From Roseibium album (GTDB taxonomy: Bacteria; Pseudomonadota; Alphaproteobacteria; Rhizobiales; Stappiaceae): a DNA stretch of 64,000 bases. Position numbers and translations under genes: made by a program. The notes under the pieces were generated by a model that had not been told where the DNA came from, made no database searches, and saw nothing but the letters and a program-made list of their open reading frames with translations. Location: contig NZ_CXWE01000006.1 in assembly GCF_001404515.1 (NCBI RefSeq), forward strand, positions 496,001 to 560,000. The letters are read 5' to 3'. Each line of letters begins with the position of its first letter. Positions within the stretch are counted from its first letter, which is position 1. This document shows positions 8,100 through 17,349 of the stretch, in pieces.

Positions 8100-10580
8100 T
8101 CAGGCCGCGTGACCATCGCCGTTTCGGCGCGGATCCGGGCTCGTTTCACCGGCAATCAACACCTCGACGTGGGCCCCGGTATTGTGCGCAAGAAGATTGG
8201 CTGCACTTTGAAGTTCATGACTGTGGTCCGGTGCACTTGCGGCAATGAACACGCGGTCGGCAAAACTCAGCATCCTCGCGCTGGCAAGCGAACCGTCGAT
8301 TGCTCCCAGATCGACCACGACCGCGTCGTATGTCGATCTGATGGCATCAAGCGCAAGCTTGAAACGATCTGAATTGACCATGCTGTCCGTTATCTCGTAC
8401 CTGCCGGCCTCGATGATATGGGCCTTGGACACAGCATCCTTGTAAACGACCTTCGCAAAGGGCATGCGCCCAGACACCACGTCAGAAAATCCTTCGGCAG
8501 CCCGGTCATTGGATTGATCCGGGAACACTTCCACAACCAGCGACGTCCGCCCGTTTTTCGCAGCCTTGCGAACGAGATCGAATGCCAGATCATGAGACAG
8601 TGCTTCGTCGTCGACACTCAGAACAACTATACGACCCTTCACGTCTATGTCGCGCGAGAACGCTGCCTTGTAGCTTTTCTTGCCGGAAACGCTCGCCAGC
8701 CGCTCCCGTGAAAGCTCCGGTTTCCTTTCCCGTTTTTCACCGCGTTCGATGTCCGGTTCAGGCTCTGGCTTGACGCCATTCTTGTTTTTTTTGCCACGCA
8801 GGCTGTCAATCCAATCGGGAGCAACGTCCTGGTCATAGCCCCTGTCTGAACTCTTCCGTCCGGGTATGCCGGCCTGACGTTCTTGATCGTCTCTTGCAGG
8901 CAGTTCCTCAAAATCCGGTTCCGGCCGGATTTCTTCGATTGTTGACAAATCTTCCACTGGCGCTTCGAACGTTCCACCAGGGCTCCGGACATTTGGCCCA
9001 AAGCCATAGTTTGCAGAAGACAGGCCATAACCTTGGTTCCAGCCCAGCGGTTCCCGCGATGTGACACCTCCGCTGACTGCTTGTGGGCCAGTAGCACTGC
9101 CGGGAAAGGCCTCTGACCGGCTTTCATCGGGTTTTCTGCCTTTCACCGGCGCGGTGCCACCACGGTCTGCGTTGACGTGATAAAGTGCCTCGCCGGACAG
9201 GAATGCGCGCATAAGGACAAAGGCACATCCGAGAATGAAAGTCGCAAGAGCTGCGATGATCGTGCTCGGGATGATTTTGGGAGAATAGGGCTCCAAAGGA
9301 ACGCTCGCCCGGGAAATTATCCTCGCATCAGCAGGCAGAACCTGAGCTCGCAGACGCGAATCCGCTTCCTGAAAGCTCAACATGAGCTGATCAAGCTGGG
9401 CGGCCTTTGCATTTGCTTCGCGCTCCAGTTCGCTCAATCGGGCCTGATCTGCATTGCTTCTGGCCGCAGCAACCTTCAGCTCGTCAAGTCGCGCTTCCAG
9501 GGCAAGTGCCTGCTGATTGGCAACCTTCGCGTCGCTCTCCAGTCCCTGCAAGATCTTGCTGGCTTCTGACCGGATCTGGCGGTCGTAGTCCGCCAACTGC
9601 GATTGCAGCGACCGCAATTGCGGATGGTTCGGCAACAAGGTGATCGACAATTCTGCAATATTCGACTGGATCTCGACCTGGCGCTCCCGAAGCCGCTGAA
9701 TCAGCGTGGAATTGAGAACGTCACTGGCTGTTTCCAGCGACCCGCCCGAATTCAACAGTTCCCGCAGCAGAGCCGCCTTGGCCTGCGACTCCGCTTTCGA
9801 CGCCTGCGCCGCCGAATAGTCACTGCTTGTTTCGGCAAGCTGCTGCTGGCTCAAAGGAATGTTGTCCGCGCCAATCAGGAGATCCGCACGTGCGCGAAAA
9901 TCTGCCACCGCCTGCCTTGCAGCCTGGACTTCCTTGCGCAATTCGGCAATCTGCGGCTCGAGCGCGGCCGACGCCAGTTCCGTCGATTGCCGCTTGGCGC
10001 TTGATTGCAGCGAAAGGTATTCATCCACGATCGTGTTGGCGACTTTCGCAGCCAGAACAGGATTTTGTGCGGAATAACCTACGGAAATCACGCGTGATCC
10101 ATCGACCTGGAAGATATCCAGATTTTCGTAAAAATGCTTGAGAACCCGCTCTTCCACGCTGTTGCCAGCCGCGTTGCTTTTCAAGCCGATGCTTGTCAGC
10201 AGGTTTCCGATCAAGGAACCATTGCCGTTTGCATCGAATTCGGGAATTGCGGCCAGATCCAGTTTCTTGGCGACGCGGCGCGCCAGATCTGCGGACATCA
10301 GCAACTGAACCTGGCTGGCAACGCCCTCCTGGTCGAGCACCGCCCTTTCCTCTTCGATTCCACGTGACGCACCGGAAAAGGTGTTGTCGGTGATTTCGAT
10401 CTGAACGCTTGCTTCACTCTTGTATTTAGGAGCAACGAATTGCAGCCCCAGGAAAACGGCAGCGGCAACAATCAGAGTGAGCGGCAGCAGCCAGCCCAGC
10501 GAACGGCCAATGGTCCGAAGCAGCCCGCCAAGGTCCAATGCCATGTCATCTTCGGGATATGTCTGCCGCTCTGCATTCAT
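8100..10580 (-). CDS. GumC/Wzc-like polysaccharide chain-length protein with degenerate kinase-like domain
   Basis: This 826-residue inner-membrane protein has a Wzz domain with membrane helices at about residues 30-50 and 445-465. Between them lies a long periplasmic coiled coil (about 190-430) rich in Ala, Gln, Glu and Leu. A charged cytoplasmic linker then leads to a P-loop-like fold at about 640-815 resembling ExoP/Wzc tyrosine autokinases. The Walker A position reads VLSVDDEALSHD rather than GxGKS/T, Walker B-like VVVDLG remains, and no C-terminal tyrosine cluster is seen. It probably controls chain length and export together with the Wza-type lipoprotein encoded divergently. Kinase activity is doubtful. 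An upstream GGAG supports the start. Confidence 0.92.
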   Translation of the reverse strand: MNAERQTYPEDDMALDLGGLLRTIGRSLGWLLPLTLIVAAAVFLGLQFVAPKYKSEASVQIEITDNTFSGASRGIEEERAVLDQEGVASQVQLLMSADLARRVAKKLDLAAIPEFDANGNGSLIGNLLTSIGLKSNAAGNSVEERVLKHFYENLDIFQVDGSRVISVGYSAQNPVLAAKVANTIVDEYLSLQSSAKRQSTELASAALEPQIAELRKEVQAARQAVADFRARADLLIGADNIPLSQQQLAETSSDYSAAQASKAESQAKAALLRELLNSGGSLETASDVLNSTLIQRLRERQVEIQSNIAELSITLLPNHPQLRSLQSQLADYDRQIRSEASKILQGLESDAKVANQQALALEARLDELKVAAARSNADQARLSELEREANAKAAQLDQLMLSFQEADSRLRAQVLPADARIISRASVPLEPYSPKIIPSTIIAALATFILGCAFVLMRAFLSGEALYHVNADRGGTAPVKGRKPDESRSEAFPGSATGPQAVSGGVTSREPLGWNQGYGLSSANYGFGPNVRSPGGTFEAPVEDLSTIEEIRPEPDFEELPARDDQERQAGIPGRKSSDRGYDQDVAPDWIDSLRGKKNKNGVKPEPEPDIERGEKRERKPELSRERLASVSGKKSYKAAFSRDIDVKGRIVVLSVDDEALSHDLAFDLVRKAAKNGRTSLVVEVFPDQSNDRAAEGFSDVVSGRMPFAKVVYKDAVSKAHIIEAGRYEITDSMVNSDRFKLALDAIRSTYDAVVVDLGAIDGSLASARMLSFADRVFIAASAPDHSHELQSAANLLAHNTGAHVEVLIAGETSPDPRRNGDGHAA

Positions 10581-10776
10581 TGCGTTTAATCTCCACGTTC
10601 CGGCAAACTATGTCGAATTAGGGTAAGCGATCGGTTAAACCACGCGCAATTGCATGTTCTCTTGCGTTAATAATTTCCCCAGCGGTCTCCGACACACCGT
10701 ATCGACAGGAAAAGTCTCTTCACCCTCAATTAACCATAACACGCGATGCTGTCCGGGAATTGTAGGAGAGTCGACG

Positions 10777-11334
10777 ATGCGAAGGAGAGCGCTTCTTGTC
10801 CTGGGCTTGTGCCTGGGCCTTGCTGCGTGCAGTGGATACAGACAGCCCCCAACAGCGTTTCATGAAACGCTGACGGAACCATATCGTCTGGATTCGAGCG
10901 ATCGGCTGCGCATCATTGTGTTTGGCCAGGAAGACCTTTCCAACACCTATGTTGTTGATCAAGCAGGTTATATTTCCTTTCCATTGATTGGCAGCGTTGC
11001 CGCCAGAGGCCAGACACAACAGGGTCTGGCCGCCGAGATTGGTGCCAAATTACGGCAAGGATATATCCGCAATCCGGATGTCTCGGTGGAAGTTGATACC
11101 TACCGGCCGATCTTCATCATGGGCGAGGTGCAAAGTGCGGGCCAATACAACTATGTTGCCGGCATGACCGTCCAGAACGCAATCGCCACCGCCGGCGGTT
11201 TCAGCTCCAGGGCACAGCAATCCAGCGTCGACATCACCCGCCAGATTAATGGTGAAATTCTAAACGGCCGTGTTCCCATTTCGGACCCGATCCGGCCCGG
11301 TGACACGATTTACGTCCGGGAACGCTACTTCTAG
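10777..11334 (+). CDS. Polysaccharide export lipoprotein (Wza/ExoF-like)
   Basis: A 185-residue lipoprotein. Its signal sequence starts MRRRALLVLGL and ends in the lipobox LAAC. A polysaccharide export (Poly_export) domain follows (YRLDSSDRLRIIVFGQEDLS) with a SLBB-type segment (PIFIMGEVQSAGQYNYVAGMTV). It should form or gate the outer-membrane channel for the exopolysaccharide, working with the GumC-like protein. ATG at 10777 with GGAGAG in front is preferred over an upstream start at 10654, which would bury the signal peptide. It heads the plus-strand exopolysaccharide genes. Confidence 0.92.
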   Translation: MRRRALLVLGLCLGLAACSGYRQPPTAFHETLTEPYRLDSSDRLRIIVFGQEDLSNTYVVDQAGYISFPLIGSVAARGQTQQGLAAEIGAKLRQGYIRNPDVSVEVDTYRPIFIMGEVQSAGQYNYVAGMTVQNAIATAGGFSSRAQQSSVDITRQINGEILNGRVPISDPIRPGDTIYVRERYF

Positions 11335-11439
11335 AGATCCGCAAATTAACGTAGGACTCATCTCCGTTTGTTAGGGTGCAGCCTCAATGCCTCACGGGTT
11401 CAACAAGAAACCCGGGGGTAAAAACAGGGAAATTGCACC

Positions 11440-12669
11440 ATGACAACGACCCCCTTGCGGATCGTGCATTGTGTCCGTTCGCCTATCGGTGGCATTTTTC
11501 GCCATATTCGCGATCTGGCGACCGCGCAGTCGGAAGCAGGACACAATGTCGGAGTGATCTGCGACAGCAGTACGGGCAGTGAATACGACAACAGGCTTGT
11601 TGAGGAACTGAGGCCACACCTTTCTCTTGGTCTGGCACGCTTTCCAATGCAACGTCAGCTGACCTTTCAGGATTTGTCCGCGACACTGGCACTTTACCGT
11701 CATGTCCGCGACCTCAAGCCGGATGTCCTGCACGGGCACGGAGCCAAGGGGGGCGCGTATGCCCGCCTGATCGGCACAACGTTGAGATTGCGCGGAAACA
11801 AGGTCTCGCGGGTCTATTGTCCGCATGGTGGCAGCCTGCATTATGACCCCAACCGTTTCGAAGGCCGCGTCTACCACCTGCTGGAGGGGATTCTCGGTCG
11901 CCTGACGGACGGGATCGTTTTCGTGTCCGACTATGAGGCAGCCGCCTATGAAAGCAAGGTCGGACGCCCCAAAGCCCAAACGCGCATGGTCTATAACGGC
12001 TTGACCCCGGAGGAGTTCAACCCGCTCGAGGTGGGCACGGACGCCGCCGACTTTCTCTATATCGGCATGCTGCGCGATCTGAAGGGACCGGACCTCTTTA
12101 TCGAGGCGCTTTACAATATCCGTCTGAAGACCGGCACCGCCCCGAGCGCGCATATTGTCGGTGAAGGGCCGGACGAAGCCAGATATCACAAGATGGTCGC
12201 CTCTCTCGGCCTAGAAAAAGCGATCTCCTTTCACGGCGCCCTTCCCGCCCGCGAAGCATTCAAACTCGCCAAAACCGTCGTCGTTCCCTCGCGGGCAGAA
12301 GCGATGCCCTACATTATTCTGGAAACCGTCGCAGCCCAGCGTCCGCTCATCGCAACCCGCGTCGGCGGCGTACCGGAAATCTTCGGCCGATATGCCGATC
12401 GCCTGATCGAACCAGGTCATATCGGCAAGCTCACGGTTGCCATGGAGACTGCACTTACTGCTCCGGAAAGAATGAGTTCGGATGCCAGAGAGCTGCGCAG
12501 TTGTCTGGCGGAAACATTCTCGGTCGAGCTCATGAGCGATCGCATCACGACGCTTTACCAGGAGCTAAGGGGTCTCGCACCTGGAGAACCCTCCACTGCG
12601 GGAGCAAACAAGGCCACCAGCTCCCGTCCGCGAACCCAGTCCGTTTACGCCAGATCGAGCAACCGATAA
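11440..12669 (+). CDS. Glycosyltransferase family 4 protein
   Basis: A 409-residue GT-B glycosyltransferase. The N-terminal acceptor domain has RIVHCVRSPIGGIFRHIRDLA and DVLHGHGAKGG, and the C-terminal donor domain has FLYIGMLRDLKGPDLFIEAL. The EX7E-type nucleotide-sugar motif appears in SRAEAMPYIILETVA, followed by GGVPEIF. It probably adds a sugar to the undecaprenyl-linked exopolysaccharide intermediate; donor and acceptor are not predictable. Its TAA overlaps the ATG of the initiating transferase gene by one base, indicating translational coupling. Confidence 0.92.
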   Translation: MTTTPLRIVHCVRSPIGGIFRHIRDLATAQSEAGHNVGVICDSSTGSEYDNRLVEELRPHLSLGLARFPMQRQLTFQDLSATLALYRHVRDLKPDVLHGHGAKGGAYARLIGTTLRLRGNKVSRVYCPHGGSLHYDPNRFEGRVYHLLEGILGRLTDGIVFVSDYEAAAYESKVGRPKAQTRMVYNGLTPEEFNPLEVGTDAADFLYIGMLRDLKGPDLFIEALYNIRLKTGTAPSAHIVGEGPDEARYHKMVASLGLEKAISFHGALPAREAFKLAKTVVVPSRAEAMPYIILETVAAQRPLIATRVGGVPEIFGRYADRLIEPGHIGKLTVAMETALTAPERMSSDARELRSCLAETFSVELMSDRITTLYQELRGLAPGEPSTAGANKATSSRPRTQSVYARSSNR

Positions 12670-14276
12670 TGAACACCCCAGCTTTCAAGTCTGCAGAGAT
12701 CGCCGAGCAACACCCGGTTGACGATCAGCAGCCCGATCTGCGGCAGAACCTGGAAAGACAGTTCAGGCACAGCGTCGATGATGCCATCGGGCCACAGAAT
12801 TTCCACACGTTGCCGTCGGCCAGCAGCGGTCTGTCTGCCGGAGCGCTACAGCTGGCTCAAAGCCTGGGTGGCAAAGGCGTATCGGTTCCTGTCCTGACGG
12901 GTTTCGTGCGATTGGCAGATATTCTTTTGATCGTTGCAGGCGCAGCGCTTGCGACGGTCAGCGGGGGTGAACCTTTCGCCGCCGGCTGGGCTCATGTCTT
13001 TTCGACATGCGCAGCAGTTCTGGTCACGCTTGCATTCTTCCAGGCCGCCGATGTCTACCAGGTCACGGTGATGCGCCAGGGGCTGTCACAGCTGGGCCGT
13101 GTGGCTGCCGGCTGGACACTGGTGTTTGCCATGTTCGCACTTCTGCGCTCGACGACCGGGATCGGTACCGGACTTTCGGATGCCTGGATCGGCTCCTGGT
13201 TCGCGCTGGGACTTGCGGGTCTGTGCCTGTCACGATTTGCGGTTTATTCGCTCGTCCGAAACTGGATGAATACCGGCCGCCTGGAACGGCGGGCCATCAT
13301 CGTCGGCGGCGGGACCGCTGCTGCGGAACTCATTCACGAGCTGGAAGCACAACCGGACAACGACATCCGCATCTGCGGGATATTCGACGACCGGTCCAAC
13401 GACCGCTCTCCACCTGTGGTCGCCGGCTATCCAAAACTTGGAAACATTAGCGCACTGGTCGAATTCGCACGGCTTGCCCGCATCGACATGCTGATCGTCT
13501 GCATTCCTCTTCGCGCCGAGAAAAGGGTGCTGGAACTTCTGAAGAAACTGTGGATCCTGCCCGTCGACATCCGGCTTTCCGCCCATACCGACAAGGTAAG
13601 ATTCCGCAATCGCGGTGCCTCCCTCATCGGAACCGTTCCGTTCGTTGATGTCGTTGAAAAACCGATAGCCGACTGGGACATGGTCGCGAAACGGATCTTT
13701 GATCTGGTTTTCGCTTCGCTCGCGATCGTCACGCTGTTTCCCGTGATGATCGCCGCCGCGATCGCAATCAAGCTCGACAGCAAGGGACCGGTCCTCTTCC
13801 GGCAGAAACGATACGGCTTCAACAACGAAATCATCGACGTCCTGAAGTTCCGGTCGATGTACACGGACATGTCGGATCCCGACGCCAAGCAGGTCGTCAC
13901 CAAGGGTGATCCGCGCGTGACAAAAGTGGGCCGGTTCATCCGCAAGACTTCCATCGATGAATTGCCGCAACTCTTCAACGTCCTGGCCGGGAGCCTTTCG
14001 CTGGTCGGGCCCCGCCCTCATGCGGTCAACGCCCACACGGACAACGCGACCTGGGACGATGTGGTCGATGGCTATTTCGCGCGTCACAAGGTCAAGCCGG
14101 GTGTCACGGGGTGGGCGCAGATCAACGGCTGGAGAGGCGAAGTCGACACTCCGGAAAAGATCCAGAAACGTGTGGAATGCGATGTCTACTACATCGAGAA
14201 CTGGTCCATCCTGTTCGATCTCAGGATCCTGTTCCTGACGCCCTTCCGCCTCCTCAACACGGAAAATGCCTATTGA
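12669..14276 (+). CDS. Undecaprenyl-phosphate sugar-1-phosphate transferase (WbaP/WcaJ type)
   Basis: A 535-residue membrane protein. A polar N-terminus of about 70 residues is followed by four or five membrane helices (about 75-190). A CoA-binding-like Rossmann segment comes next (RRAIIVGGGTAAAELIHELE, near 205-330), then the C-terminal catalytic domain with KRIFDLVFASLAIV, GPVLFRQKRYG, DELPQLFNVLAGSLSLVGPRPH and KPGVTGWAQINGWRG. It should transfer a hexose-1-phosphate to undecaprenyl phosphate, the first step of the Wzx/Wzy-type pathway. ATG at 12669 overlaps the upstream stop codon. A longer frame beginning inside the GT4 gene is not credible. Confidence 0.94.
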   Translation: MNTPAFKSAEIAEQHPVDDQQPDLRQNLERQFRHSVDDAIGPQNFHTLPSASSGLSAGALQLAQSLGGKGVSVPVLTGFVRLADILLIVAGAALATVSGGEPFAAGWAHVFSTCAAVLVTLAFFQAADVYQVTVMRQGLSQLGRVAAGWTLVFAMFALLRSTTGIGTGLSDAWIGSWFALGLAGLCLSRFAVYSLVRNWMNTGRLERRAIIVGGGTAAAELIHELEAQPDNDIRICGIFDDRSNDRSPPVVAGYPKLGNISALVEFARLARIDMLIVCIPLRAEKRVLELLKKLWILPVDIRLSAHTDKVRFRNRGASLIGTVPFVDVVEKPIADWDMVAKRIFDLVFASLAIVTLFPVMIAAAIAIKLDSKGPVLFRQKRYGFNNEIIDVLKFRSMYTDMSDPDAKQVVTKGDPRVTKVGRFIRKTSIDELPQLFNVLAGSLSLVGPRPHAVNAHTDNATWDDVVDGYFARHKVKPGVTGWAQINGWRGEVDTPEKIQKRVECDVYYIENWSILFDLRILFLTPFRLLNTENAY

Positions 14277-15553
14277 GTGTCGCCGGCGGACATCCTGGCG
14301 ATGTGCTGCGCGCACATGCGCCGATCGGTCTGTCGGTCAAAAGTCTTGGCAACGGCGCGCTCTGGCTGGCGGCCTTTCTCTCCGGATTCGTGATCGAGGA
14401 GCCGGCTCCCTATGAACTCTACATGGCGCTTCTGTGTGTGGTCTGGCTGGCCTGCGGCCTGAGGCTTCGCCGGGAATTCGGGCCGCTGATCATCTGCCTG
14501 ATGCTGTTTGTCACCGGCGGCCTTGCCTCCGTTCCACTGGCCAACGAGTTTGGCGAGGCGGCCATGTATATCGCGGTGACCGGATTTCTTGCCATCACCT
14601 CGATATTCTATGCAGCGATCCTGGCAGACGATCCCGGACGATTCCGCATCATTCAGAACGGCTACACGATCAGTGCGGTCTTTGTCTCCGCCATCGGAAT
14701 TGCGGGGTATTTTCACCTTTTTCCGGGTGCAGAATATTTCACGCTTTACGACAGGGCCCGCGGCACGTTCCAGGATCCGAATGTCTTCGGACCGTTTCTG
14801 GTTCTGCCTGCCCTGCTGCTGATCCAGACCTTGCTGCGAAATTCTGTCCTGAAAAACCTTCACCTTCTTTTGCCTCTGACGGTCCTGTTGCTCGGAATTT
14901 TTCTGAGCTTTTCCAGAGGTGCCTGGGGGGTGCTCTTTGCCGGCGTGCTTGTCGTTTATTTCCTTGCCCTGGTGACGGAGCAAAGCAACCGGCGCCGGAC
15001 GCGTCTGGTAATGCTGGGGATTGCCGGCGTGCTGGCCGTGTTCGCACTGCTGGCAGCGGCGCTGTCAATCGACACGGTCGCGGCGATGTTCGAGCAGCGC
15101 GCGCGCCTGGTTCAGGACTACGACAGTTCGCGCCTTGGCCGTTTCGCACGCTATGCGCTCGGCTTTCAGCTCGTCATGGAACACCCGCTCGGGCTCGGAC
15201 CACTTGGCTTTCGCAACTACTTCCCCGAAGATACCCACAACGTTTATCTCAAGGGGTTCACGACCTACGGCTGGTTGGGCGGAACCGCCTATATCGCGCT
15301 GGCGCTCTGGACAATCTGCGCGATGGTTCCACTTCTGTTCAAGTCCCGTCCGTGGACCGCCTTCACACAGAGCGTTTTTGCCGTTCTTGTCGCTCACCTG
15401 ATCCTGTCTGCCATCATCGACACGGACCGCTGGCGTCACATGTACATGCTCTACGGTCTTGCCTGGGGGATGATTGCCACCGACAGGATCGAACGACGAC
15501 GCTTTCGCCTTTCCGGGATCAATTATCAAAAAGGACGGGCAAGTGCCGATTGA
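14273..15553 (+). CDS. O-antigen ligase/polymerase-like membrane protein (Wzy/ExoQ-like)
   Basis: The 426-residue product has about ten to twelve membrane helices. An O-antigen ligase (Wzy_C) segment contains RGTFQDPNVFGPFLVLPALLL, LSFSRGAWG and a periplasmic loop GLGPLGFRNYFPEDTHNVYLKGF. It most likely polymerises or ligates repeat units in the periplasm. No flippase gene is in the cluster. The start is uncertain: TTG at 14273 overlaps the previous stop codon (coupling), GTG at 14303 is the alternative, and a frame starting at 14111 runs inside the upstream gene. It is the last gene of the operon before tRNA-Pro. Confidence 0.88.
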   Translation: MSVAGGHPGDVLRAHAPIGLSVKSLGNGALWLAAFLSGFVIEEPAPYELYMALLCVVWLACGLRLRREFGPLIICLMLFVTGGLASVPLANEFGEAAMYIAVTGFLAITSIFYAAILADDPGRFRIIQNGYTISAVFVSAIGIAGYFHLFPGAEYFTLYDRARGTFQDPNVFGPFLVLPALLLIQTLLRNSVLKNLHLLLPLTVLLLGIFLSFSRGAWGVLFAGVLVVYFLALVTEQSNRRRTRLVMLGIAGVLAVFALLAAALSIDTVAAMFEQRARLVQDYDSSRLGRFARYALGFQLVMEHPLGLGPLGFRNYFPEDTHNVYLKGFTTYGWLGGTAYIALALWTICAMVPLLFKSRPWTAFTQSVFAVLVAHLILSAIIDTDRWRHMYMLYGLAWGMIATDRIERRRFRLSGINYQKGRASAD

Positions 15554-15607
15554 GCACTCAACAAGCCGCTTGCGCTCTCAAGACGAACAAGCTAGGTAGG
15601 ACCCGTT

Positions 15608-15684
15608 CGGGCAGTAGCGCAGCCTGGTAGCGCACTTCACTGGGGGTGAAGGGGTCGTCGGTTCAAATCCGGCCTGCCCGACCA
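15608..15684 (+). tRNA. tRNA-Pro (anticodon GGG)
   Basis: This 77-base cloverleaf has a perfect 7-bp acceptor stem (CGGGCAG / CTGCCCG) and an encoded ACCA end. The D arm is AGCGCAGCCTGGTAGCGC. The anticodon stem CTTCA/TGAAG encloses loop CTGGGGG, giving anticodon GGG. The T arm GTCGGTTCAAATCCGGC has the standard GGTTCAAATCC core. Confidence 0.97.
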
Positions 15685-15718
15685 CGAATTCTGCAGTCTT
15701 GATCCTGCAAGTTTCTCC

Positions 15719-15748
15719 TTGACACGTTTGGCATGTTAAAAATATCAA
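15719..15748 (+). promoter_or_regulatory. Putative sigma-70 promoter for the VPLPA-CTERM protein gene
   Basis: TTGACA at 15719-15724 and TATCAA at 15743-15748 are separated by 18 bases. They lie just after tRNA-Pro and about 25 bases before the ATG at 15772. The -35 box is perfect and the -10 box is weak. Confidence 0.45.
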
Positions 15749-15771
15749 TCCCTGATTGAAGAACAGGGGCA

Positions 15772-16455
15772 ATGCAAATGCGTTTACAGGGACTAGTTAT
15801 TGGTGCTGCACTTTCCATCATGGCTTTTGGAGCACAGGCGGCGCCGGTCACTTACCAGTTCACGGCTGAAATATTCAGCGTTACCGATGACATTGGTCTT
15901 TTCGACGCCGTCAAAACCAGAGATGTCGTGACCGGTCAATTTGCGATCGATCCATCTGATACAGCCAGCGCCATTTTTTCAGATTCAAGTCTCTACTTTT
16001 CTCCAAATGCATTTGTCTTGGCGACTGTTGAGGGCATCACGATGTCAAAGAAAGGAAGCTTGATACAGGTAACTAACGATTCCCCTGTCTCTTACGATAG
16101 TTTTGATCTGTCTGGTTCCGGTGCTGGAGATGCCGGCACAGGATTGGGGTACCGCTACTCGTCCGTAGGCGTATATTTCACGAATGCAACAAACACCGAA
16201 ACGTTCACATCATTATCCATTCCCGCGCACTTGTCCCTTTCGGATTTTGAAGGTCACAGAGACTTTGCGGGTTTTTCCTTTAGCGGCTTCTTGTCAGAGA
16301 CAGATTTCGACAAGAGGGACGGCTTTACAGCCCACATAACTTCGCTTGAACGCGTCGCTCCCGTCCCGCTCCCTGCCGGACTGCCGCTGCTGGCCGCAGG
16401 TGTCGGGCTATTCGGCCTGGTTGGATGGCGCCGACAACGGGTATCCGGGAGTTAA
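15772..16455 (+). CDS. VPLPA-CTERM sorting-domain secreted protein
   Basis: A 227-residue exported protein with an N-terminal signal peptide (cleavage likely after GAQA or AQAAP). A beta-rich central domain of unknown function follows, including VTYQFTAEIFSVTDD. The C-terminus ends in VPLPAGLPLLAAGVGLFGL and a basic WRRQR tail: motif, membrane helix, Arg cluster. That tripartite tail is the VPLPA-CTERM/PEP-CTERM class, processed by an exosortase (XrtD is the partner I recall). No exosortase lies in the window. It follows the exopolysaccharide operon, with which such systems are often associated. Confidence 0.87.
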   Translation: MQMRLQGLVIGAALSIMAFGAQAAPVTYQFTAEIFSVTDDIGLFDAVKTRDVVTGQFAIDPSDTASAIFSDSSLYFSPNAFVLATVEGITMSKKGSLIQVTNDSPVSYDSFDLSGSGAGDAGTGLGYRYSSVGVYFTNATNTETFTSLSIPAHLSLSDFEGHRDFAGFSFSGFLSETDFDKRDGFTAHITSLERVAPVPLPAGLPLLAAGVGLFGLVGWRRQRVSGS

Positions 16456-16810
16456 CGCGCCTAGATGAAGACCCTGGAACCCGCTCATCGTTTTTTCACG
16501 AAGAGTGTGTTTTGACAGCACCAGTCTGCTCGTCAAACGCAATTTTTCATTTATGCCGCGCATATGGAACCCGTGATTACAGAGTTTCGCGGGTGAAAAT
16601 CCAATTTCGACACCAACAACAAATATCGGCTAAACGCCAACGCCTGCCCTGCCAACCGCAATATTTTGGGGCGCCAGGGTATTCTCGGTCATTGATGACA
16701 ATGATGCAGACCACATCGCAGGCAACGACTATTTCGTGCAGCGCATTGTTGGAAGGATGTAAGGTGTTGTTGCGGTACTTCGACCGCGATCTGAACAAAG
16801 CCGCGAGATC
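16456..16810 (+). other. Intergenic region without a recognisable gene
   Basis: 355 bases with lower GC than the flanks. Open frames here do not look protein-like. No tRNA, strong hairpin with a T run, or convincing promoter was found. Confidence 0.5.
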
Positions 16811-17251
16811 TTGAAGACACTCGTTTCGATCAGCGATCTTACTCTCTCACCCCTGCCCGGCGACCAGCCGTGCTCGGCAATAAGCCGTTGCGGAACGTCC
16901 TGGACGATCCCTGGCATTGTTCTCGAGGGAGCCTGGTCATTTGGAAGCGAGGTTCTGGTGTGTACGACGGAAGACATTCCTTATGAAGAGGCCCTGCATT
17001 TCTGTCTTCTTGGCGCAGACGGCAAGATTCTGGATCAAATACGGCTGGGCGGCATCTATCAGACAGGTATGTTCGCCCTTCTGAAGACCGGATCCGCAAC
17101 GATCAGATTTCGGTTTTTCAACCATGCAGCCCATGAGCTTACCGTGAGCGAACAACCTGTCTGGCGGATGCCATTCTTCGGCGACCCCAAGGGGGTCGGT
17201 CGCTCCGTCGGCTTTTCAAAACGTCTTTTGGTAGATCGCTCCGAAACCTGA
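16811..17251 (+). CDS. Hypothetical protein
   Basis: A 146-residue frame beginning with TTG. I do not recognise the family. It looks like a compact soluble beta-rich protein (WTIPGIVLEGAWSFGSEVLVCTTEDIPYEEALHFCLL, seen as two shorter blocks, then IRFRFFNHAAHELTVSEQPVW) ending in a basic tail. No signal peptide or membrane segment is seen. It lies between a sorting-domain protein and a nucleotidyl cyclase in the same direction, separated from the cyclase by about 100 bp. The start codon is uncertain and no strong Shine-Dalgarno site is seen. Confidence 0.55.
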   Translation: MKTLVSISDLTLSPLPGDQPCSAISRCGTSWTIPGIVLEGAWSFGSEVLVCTTEDIPYEEALHFCLLGADGKILDQIRLGGIYQTGMFALLKTGSATIRFRFFNHAAHELTVSEQPVWRMPFFGDPKGVGRSVGFSKRLLVDRSET

Positions 17252-17349
17252 GCCCGCCGTTTCCGCGGTTGCCAAAAACCACTCATGCCAATAGGTTCTT
17301 CTTTGCGCACAATAATTTAGCGCGCGCCGCGGGGCGATGTTTGGTGGCG

